Both the position numbers and the translations under genes were made by a program. The notes below the pieces were generated by a model. That model saw only the letters and a program-made list of their open reading frames with translations. It made no database searches and was not told the origin of the DNA. DNA of 64,000 bases from Anaerolineales bacterium (GTDB lineage: Bacteria > Chloroflexota > Anaerolineae > Anaerolineales > UBA11579): NCBI GenBank assembly GCA_019637755.1, contig JAHBVC010000002.1:357342-421341 (forward strand). The letters run 5' to 3'. Every line of letters begins with the position of its first letter. The first letter of the stretch is position 1. This document shows, piece by piece, positions 58,925 through 64,000 of the stretch.

Positions 58925-59767
58925 TTAGGGCCGTGGGCCAAAGCCCCACTTGGCCAGGATCGCCTGGCCTTCGGCGCCGAGCACAAAATCAACAAACGCC
59001 TGGGCTACATCGCCCGCCGGGGCACCTTCCACCACCGCGATCGGGTAGCTGGCGATCACATTCATCTCATCGGGAATGGGGATCTGCAGCACGCTGCCGG
59101 CAATATCGGGCGTGACGTCAGAGGTGTAGACAATGCCGGCATCGCCCTCACCCAGCGAGATCTTAGTGGCCACCTGGCGCACATTGGGCTCTTCAGACAC
59201 CAGGTTGGCGAATACCGCCGCTTGCCAGGCCGCATCGCCCATCAGGGCGATGGCCTGGTTGCTGTATTCGCGCACGGGCACATCCGGCGCGGCCAGGATC
59301 AGCGCCAGGCCGGCCTTGGCCAGATCGGCATAGCTCGCGATGCCCGCCGGGTTATCCGCGGGCGCGATGATGGTGAGGCGGTTGGTGAGGAAAGTGGTTG
59401 CCTCGCCTTGCAGGCGCTGCGCTTCCGCCACTACGCCCATCTGGGTGTTATTGGCCGAAGCGAACACATCCGCCGGGGCGCCTTCCACCAGTTGAGTGGC
59501 TAACGAGGAGGAGCTGGCGTAGTTGGGCAGCACCTCCACTCCCGGGTGAGCCGCCTCGAACACATCGGCGATCTCGTTGAAAGCATCGGTCAGCGAGCTG
59601 GCGGCCATCACCACCAGCTCCGTGGTCACTACGGGAACTTCGCTGACGCTCAGCGCTTCGGCAGTGGGCTGGGCCACCGCGGCGGTGGCGGCCGGCGCCG
59701 GGGCGCCACAGGCGGCCAACAACAGAGCCAGCGCCAGCAAAGGCTCTATCAATCGTTGCGTTTTCAT
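58925..59767 (-). CDS. modA: Molybdate/tungstate-binding lipoprotein (ModA)
   Basis: 280 aa. Lipobox LLAAC, Ala/Pro/Thr linker, then the binding-protein core from about residue 45: LVVMAASSLTDAFNEIADVF, NYASSSSLATQLVEGAPADVFASANNTQMG and DAGIVYTSDVTP. These are the ModA anion-binding loops. AAGGAG precedes the ATG. It is 18 nt downstream of a PadR-type regulator gene, while the modB permease is 49 kb away (9230-10027) and modC is not in the window. Confidence 0.9.
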   Translation of the reverse strand: MKTQRLIEPLLALALLLAACGAPAPAATAAVAQPTAEALSVSEVPVVTTELVVMAASSLTDAFNEIADVFEAAHPGVEVLPNYASSSSLATQLVEGAPADVFASANNTQMGVVAEAQRLQGEATTFLTNRLTIIAPADNPAGIASYADLAKAGLALILAAPDVPVREYSNQAIALMGDAAWQAAVFANLVSEEPNVRQVATKISLGEGDAGIVYTSDVTPDIAGSVLQIPIPDEMNVIASYPIAVVEGAPAGDVAQAFVDFVLGAEGQAILAKWGFGPRP

Positions 59768-59785
59768 ATGTCTCCTTGGGAGTTC

Positions 59786-60322
59786 CTAGAGCGGGGTAAT
59801 TTCTGCCAGACGTTCCTGGCAGGTATCCAACCAGGCGATCACGGCGTGCAACTGGCCGATGACAAAATCGAGCACCAGCGCCTCCATCTCAGGAGCCGCC
59901 TGGTGCGCGGCCTGCAACTGGCGCAACTGCTGCTCACATACCCTGCGCTGCGCGTCCACCAACGCCTCGGTGGGGCGGCCAAGCAGGCGCGCCACGTACA
60001 GGCGGCTGATGAACTGCACGCGCACCTGGCGCACGCTGGCGGAGAGCTGCGGGGTCTCCAGCCAGGCATCCAGCCGGCGGCGCCCGGCGGCGGTGAGGGT
60101 GTATTGGCGGCGGGGCGGTGCATCGCCGCCCAGCACCTGCTTGCCGCGCAGCAGGCCTTCGGCCTCCAGGCGCTTGAGCACCGCGTAGAGCTGGCTGGTG
60201 CTCAGGGTCCACACCCGCCCCAGCTCGGCCCGCGATGTGAAGCGCGCCAGCAGTTGGTAGCCGTGCTGCGGCTCGGCGGCCAGAATGCCGAGAATGGTTT
60301 CGTCAGGAACGGGGGCGGCCAT
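59786..60322 (-). CDS. PadR-family transcriptional regulator
   Basis: 178 aa from ATG 60322, which lies 6 nt after a TATACT box; the longer frame to 60373 starts upstream of the promoter. N-terminal winged helix: ILGILAAEPQHGYQLLARF, WTLSTSQLYAVLKRLEAEGLL and RRQYTLTAAGRRRL (PadR signature). The C-terminal helical domain (about 90-178) is for dimerisation. It is cotranscribed with modA and probably regulates itself through the palindrome at 60343-60361. Confidence 0.9.
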   Translation of the reverse strand: MAAPVPDETILGILAAEPQHGYQLLARFTSRAELGRVWTLSTSQLYAVLKRLEAEGLLRGKQVLGGDAPPRRQYTLTAAGRRRLDAWLETPQLSASVRQVRVQFISRLYVARLLGRPTEALVDAQRRVCEQQLRQLQAAHQAAPEMEALVLDFVIGQLHAVIAWLDTCQERLAEITPL

Positions 60323-60328
60323 CGCCGC

Positions 60329-60334
60329 AGTATA
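60329..60334 (-). promoter_or_regulatory. -10 box of padR-modA, leaderless-type
   Basis: TATACT on the minus strand, 6 nt before ATG 60322. Confidence 0.5.
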
Positions 60335-60342
60335 GCACGACT

Positions 60343-60361
60343 CTATTCCATGATGGAATAG
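60343..60361. promoter_or_regulatory. 19-bp palindrome over the padR promoter, candidate operator
   Basis: CTATTCCAT-G-ATGGAATAG, perfect 9-bp arms with a 1-nt centre. It covers the -35 region of the padR-modA promoter, as expected for autorepression. Confidence 0.6.
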
Positions 60362-60379
60362 CAGGGCAGCCAAGTCAGC

Positions 60380-60410
60380 AGTAATCAGTAATCAGTAATC
60401 AGTAATCAGT
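60380..60410 (+). repeat. Heptanucleotide tandem array (AGTAATC)n
   Basis: Four copies of AGTAATC and a partial fifth. Region 60374-60756 has no gene apart from repeats and the gap leader. Confidence 0.85.
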
Positions 60411-60503
60411 GAACGGGGCGCGTAGTTTGCTGCCACGCGTGGATACAGGACGCTAAGGTGCCATTTAGGGTCATGGCAGGCACTGCCCGTAATTGCTACC
60501 CTA

Positions 60504-60631
60504 TTCACCGCTCCCTGTTCACTGTTCACCGTTCCCTGCTCACTGTTCACCGCTCCCTGTTCACTGTTCACCGTTTCCCTGTTCACTGCTCACCGTTTCC
60601 CTGCTCCCTGCTCACCGCTCCCTGTTCACTG
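60504..60631 (+). repeat. Heptanucleotide tandem array, TTCACTG/TTCACCG/CTCCCTG units
   Basis: About 18 units of consensus YTCMCYG, sixteen of 7 nt and two of 8 nt. An open frame reads through it into gap but is not used. Confidence 0.85.
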
Positions 60632-60705
60632 TTCACTTCAACTTCAGTGCAAACGTCACCTCACTCAGCGGTCACTGCTCACTCTCAGCCGCGGGCAAAG
60701 CACAC

Positions 60706-60711
60706 TATAAT
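60706..60711 (+). promoter_or_regulatory. -10 box of gap
   Basis: TATAAT with predicted start near 60718 and a leader of about 39 nt; -35 not clear. Confidence 0.5.
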
Positions 60712-60756
60712 GGCCTTAAATTCACTGAACATTTAGCTCTATTCGGAGGAAGCACT

Positions 60757-61764
60757 ATGGCACGTATCGCAATCAACGGGTTGGGACGCATCGGCCGCGC
60801 CGCGCTGCGCCTGGCACTGGAGGAAGACAATCTGGAGTTGGTGGCGGTCAACGACATCGCCTCTCCGGAGAACATCGCCTATCTGATCAAGTACGACTCG
60901 GTCTACGGCCGCTACGGCGAGGATGTGCGCGCCGAAGGCGATAGCCTGCATGTGGACCAGCAGAGTTTCAAATTCTTCAGCGAGAAGGACCCGGCCGCCT
61001 TGCCCTGGAAGGACCTGGGCGTAGACATTGTGATCGAGAGCACTGGCCGCTTCACCGAAAAGGTCGATGCGATCAAGCACATCGAAGCCGGTGCTAAGTA
61101 TGTGATCATCTCCGCCCCCACCAAGAGCACGGATGTGCCCACGGTGGTGTTTGGCGTCAACACCTCTGACGAGGATGCCAACATCATCTCCTGCGCCAGC
61201 TGCACCACCAACTCGCTCACCCCGGTGGTCGAGGTCATCGGCCGCCATCTGGGCATCCAGAAGGCGATCATGACCACGGTGCACGGCTACACCGCCGGCC
61301 AGGGCCTGGTAGACGGCCCGGGCGGCAAGGGTGGCGATCTGCGCCGCGGCCGCGCCGCCGCAGTCAACATCGTGCCCGCCTCCACCGGCGCGGCCAAAGC
61401 CACTACGCTGGCGCTGCCGCAATACAAGGGTAAGTTTGACGGCGTGGCGCTGCGCGTGCCCGTGCCGGTCGGCTCGGTGTCTGACATCGTGATGCTGACC
61501 GAGAAGAACACCAGCGCCGAGGAGATCAACAAGATCCTCACAGACGAAGCCAACGGGCGCTACAAGGGCATCATCCGCGTGACCAATGACGAGATCGTTT
61601 CCTCTGACATCGTGGGCGACCCGCATGCCTGCATTATCGACATGCAGATGACCAAGGTGGTCGATGGCAACCTGGTGAAGATCTTCGCCTGGTACGACAA
61701 CGAATGGGGCTACACCAATCAGATGATCCGTAAAGCGCGCGAGATCGCCAGCACGCTAAAGTAG
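60757..61764 (+). CDS. gap: Glyceraldehyde-3-phosphate dehydrogenase
   Basis: 335 aa from ATG 60757 after CGGAGGAAG. NAD-binding Rossmann start ARIAINGLGRIGRAALRLAL, catalytic ISCASCTTNSLTPVVE with the active Cys, VHGYTAGQGLVDGP, RAAAVNIVPASTGAAKA and WYDNEWGYTNQMI. It oxidises glyceraldehyde 3-phosphate in glycolysis and the reverse reaction. The upstream region carries two heptanucleotide arrays. A strong terminator follows. Confidence 0.97.
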   Translation: MARIAINGLGRIGRAALRLALEEDNLELVAVNDIASPENIAYLIKYDSVYGRYGEDVRAEGDSLHVDQQSFKFFSEKDPAALPWKDLGVDIVIESTGRFTEKVDAIKHIEAGAKYVIISAPTKSTDVPTVVFGVNTSDEDANIISCASCTTNSLTPVVEVIGRHLGIQKAIMTTVHGYTAGQGLVDGPGGKGGDLRRGRAAAVNIVPASTGAAKATTLALPQYKGKFDGVALRVPVPVGSVSDIVMLTEKNTSAEEINKILTDEANGRYKGIIRVTNDEIVSSDIVGDPHACIIDMQMTKVVDGNLVKIFAWYDNEWGYTNQMIRKAREIASTLK

Positions 61765-61821
61765 CCGCACGAAGCGATCCCCCAGCAGATCCGCTGGCTC
61801 GCAAGACCAAGAGAACACAAC

Positions 61822-61851
61822 AAAAAAGCGCCGCAATTGCGGCGCTTTTTT
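61822..61851. terminator. Intrinsic terminator of gap
   Basis: AAAAAAGCGCCGCAATTGCGGCGCTTTTTT, a near perfect palindrome with T6. Confidence 0.9.
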
Positions 61852-61862
61852 ATACGCAAGTT

Positions 61863-61900
61863 GTCATTGCGAGAGCGGCGTAGCCGCACGAAGCAATGAC
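61863..61900 (+). repeat. Palindromic interspersed repeat, short copy 7
   Basis: GTCATTGC ... GCAATGAC 8-bp outer arms around CGGCG-TA-GCCG; 38 bp, the shortest and most symmetrical copy. Confidence 0.7.
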
Positions 61901-61914
61901 AGGAAGAAGTTGGG

Positions 61915-62559
61915 TTAGCCGCCGCGCATCTTCTGCAATACTTCCAGGATCGTCCAACCGCCAGCGGCGATCAGCGCCCCAAAATAGATGATGGTGACGA
62001 TGTTCATCAGGTGGCCGAACAAGATACTCAGCCCATCCTTTTGAATAGCGCCAATCGCAAAGAAGATCAAGGCGATGGCCGGCAGGGTGTTGCTAAACGG
62101 CACAAAGCCAAATGGCATCATCAGCAGCACCGCCGCCAGAATATAGGCCAGCTTGTTGAGCAGCGTGGCGCGCGTGGCCAGCCAGGGAATGCGCCCGGGC
62201 TTGCTGATCTTTTCCAGGCGGCGCAGCCAGGCGAGCGCGCCGCGCATGCCCTTGACCAGCTTTTCGCTGGCGATCGGGCGCTCTTGGATTTTCTTTGGCA
62301 TGTACAGCTTATTGCTGAACAGCAAAGAGAGGCCAATCAGCAAAATGCCGCTGCCGAAGACGGTGCTTACGCCCGGGATCGAGACCGGGATCAGAAAGAC
62401 CAACGACAGGAAGATAGTGATCAGCATCAAACTGTCGTTACCAATGATGTCGATGATCTTGGCCAGGGTGACCTGGCCGGGCGGCAGCGTTTGGATAATG
62501 GTCTCCAACTTCTCCACCAGGGATTCGGAGCGCGAGGGGTCTATCGTTGTGCTGGTCAT
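61915..62559 (-). CDS. ExoD-family membrane protein
   Basis: 214 aa. ExoD features: GQVTLAKIIDIIGNDSLMLITI, VFLIPVSIPGVSTVFGSGIL, LYMPKKIQERPI, PFGFVPFSNTLPAIALIFFA and a last helix near IYFGALIA. The family affects exopolysaccharide synthesis and acid tolerance by an unknown mechanism. GGAAGG lies upstream of the ATG. No terminator seen after the gene; the repeat at 61863 and the gap terminator lie beyond. Confidence 0.85.
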   Translation of the reverse strand: MTSTTIDPSRSESLVEKLETIIQTLPPGQVTLAKIIDIIGNDSLMLITIFLSLVFLIPVSIPGVSTVFGSGILLIGLSLLFSNKLYMPKKIQERPIASEKLVKGMRGALAWLRRLEKISKPGRIPWLATRATLLNKLAYILAAVLLMMPFGFVPFSNTLPAIALIFFAIGAIQKDGLSILFGHLMNIVTIIYFGALIAAGGWTILEVLQKMRGG

Positions 62560-62684
62560 GCGCGAGCACCTTCCTAGATGATCAATTGCCTTTGGCGAGG
62601 GATGAGCTACGAATACGTCGGCCCCATTTTACCCGCATCAACCAACGCGGATTTGATTGTGATATTATTAACAAATGAGGTGCC

Positions 62685-63377
<693 letters not shown>

Positions 63378-63379
63378 CC

Positions 63380-64000
63380 ATGCGCACACCCCCCTTCGCC
63401 CCCAGCCTGCTCAAAGTAGCCTGGCGCTATTTGCTCACCCACCCGCTGCAAAGCCTGCTGATGCTGCTTGGCATCGCCCTGGGCGTGGGCGTGGCGGTGA
63501 GCGTAGACATTGCCAACGCCAGCGCCGCCCAGGCCTTTGAGCTCAGCACCGAAGCCGTGGCCGGCAGGGCCACCCATTACATCTCAGCCGGCCCGCTGGG
63601 GCTGGATGAGCAAAGCTACGTAGACTTGCGCCGCGCCGGGCTGCCCTACCCGATGGCCCCGGTGTTGAGCCAACTGGTCACCTCGCCCCAACTGGGCGAG
63701 ATTCCCTTGCAACTCATGGGCATCGACCCGTTGGCCGAGCAGCCCTTCCGCAGTTACTTCAACGCCGAAGACCCCGATGCTTCTGCCGAAGTATTGGGCG
63801 CCTTTTATGTAGTGCCCGGGGCGGTGCTGCTCTCCAGCCCAATGGCGGCACAGTACGGCCTGCAAGCCGGGGATAGCCTGCAACTCAACGTGAACGGCAA
63901 TCTGCTGCCGGCCCGCGTGGCCGGCCTGCTCGAGCCGCGTGACAACCTGAGCGCCCAGGCGCTACAAGGCCTGCTGCTGGCGGATATTGCCACGGTGCAG
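63380..64000 (+). CDS. ABC transporter permease, FtsX/MacB-like, 3' end cut by window edge
   Basis: 207 codons are visible and remain open at base 64000. A first membrane helix (about 24-46: [20 protein letters not shown]) is followed by the long extracytoplasmic MacB_PCD domain (about 50-207), with [20 protein letters not shown]. It should continue as an 8-10-helix permease. Cotranscribed with the ATPase gene just upstream. Confidence 0.85.
   Translation, partial: MRTPPFAPSLLKVAWRYLLTHPLQSLLMLLGIALGVGVAVSVDIANASAAQAFELSTEAVAGRATHYISAGPLGLDEQSYVDLRRAGLPYPMAPVLSQLVTSPQLGEIPLQLMGIDPLAEQPFRSYFNAEDPDASAEVLGAFYVVPGAVLLSSPMAAQYGLQAGDSLQLNVNGNLLPARVAGLLEPRDNLSAQALQGLLLADIATVQ

Noticed and set aside
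60504-60631. Possible CRISPR array in the tandem repeats
   Set aside because: Units are 7-8 nt with no spacers and no cas genes nearby; it is a simple tandem array.
60493-60756. N-terminal extension of gap through the heptamer array
   Set aside because: Repeats translate to low-complexity Ser/Pro/His text and the GAPDH fold starts exactly at ATG 60757 with a good ribosome-binding site.

Overview
The window is a gene-dense, GC-rich bacterial chromosome segment, most likely from the Chloroflexota (Anaerolineae-like). This rests on inference, not on a 16S gene: many lipoproteins with Thr/Pro/Ser-rich linkers, an ECF sigma factor followed by a DUF5667 protein, NBR1-Ig and SH3b lipoproteins, FHA-cyclase and HD-GYP signalling proteins, many start codons 6 nt after a -10 box, and a rpmH-rnpA-yidD-yidC-jag cluster. 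No plasmid, phage or CRISPR signal was seen. The gene at each window edge is cut.

Layout. 1-5.6 kb: GT39-like membrane protein, a LexA-box-like site over two small overlapping genes, an M6-like metalloprotease lipoprotein and a large membrane protein. 5.6-13 kb: FHA-GAF-cyclase, hotdog thioesterase, a metalloprotease-modB-trmB operon, 7TM HD-GYP protein, cold-shock protein. 13-22 kb: response regulator, ECF sigma/DUF5667 operon, Cache-HAMP-HD-GYP protein, second cold-shock protein, a run of secreted lipoproteins including a tandem duplicate. 22-31 kb: rdgB, yceD-sigA with a terminator-like leader hairpin, repeat-rich spacer, nfuA-like gene, lipid kinase, PAP2, metG. 31-35 kb: repeats, leuS with a T-box leader, two tRNA-Ala genes. 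35-45 kb: MFS, DUF1684, Xaa-Pro peptidase, phosphomutase-like enzyme, methylase-like protein of unknown role, class A PBP, MaoC. 45-54 kb: beta-propeller lipoprotein, flavin reductase, amidase-L,D-transpeptidase operon, rpmH-rnpA-yidD-propeller-yidC-jag. 54-58 kb: the highlight, described below. 58-64 kb: tRNA-Arg, DUF2218, padR-modA, gap, exoD and an ABC exporter running off the end.

The most notable locus is 53959-58134. It holds a polytopic PDZ-type histidine kinase, a 50-residue peptide gene with three Trp near its C-terminus, a prenyl synthase-like enzyme with two DDxxD motifs, and a NarL/LuxR response regulator. These are the four components of a ComQXPA quorum-sensing system (prenylated Trp peptide pheromone), a type I know from Bacillota. 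The kinase reading frame is broken by an apparent 2-bp loss between its dimerisation and ATPase domains, so the copy may be inactive, phase variable or mis-assembled.

Other signals worth attention: a recurring TANNNT-N6-ATG start architecture consistent with leaderless mRNAs; a GAAC-N4-GTTC operator touching a start codon; a terminator-shaped hairpin between promoter and yceD; a leuS T-box with a CUC specifier that may be transcribed together with tRNA-Ala genes; heptanucleotide tandem arrays; and two families of palindromic interspersed repeats.
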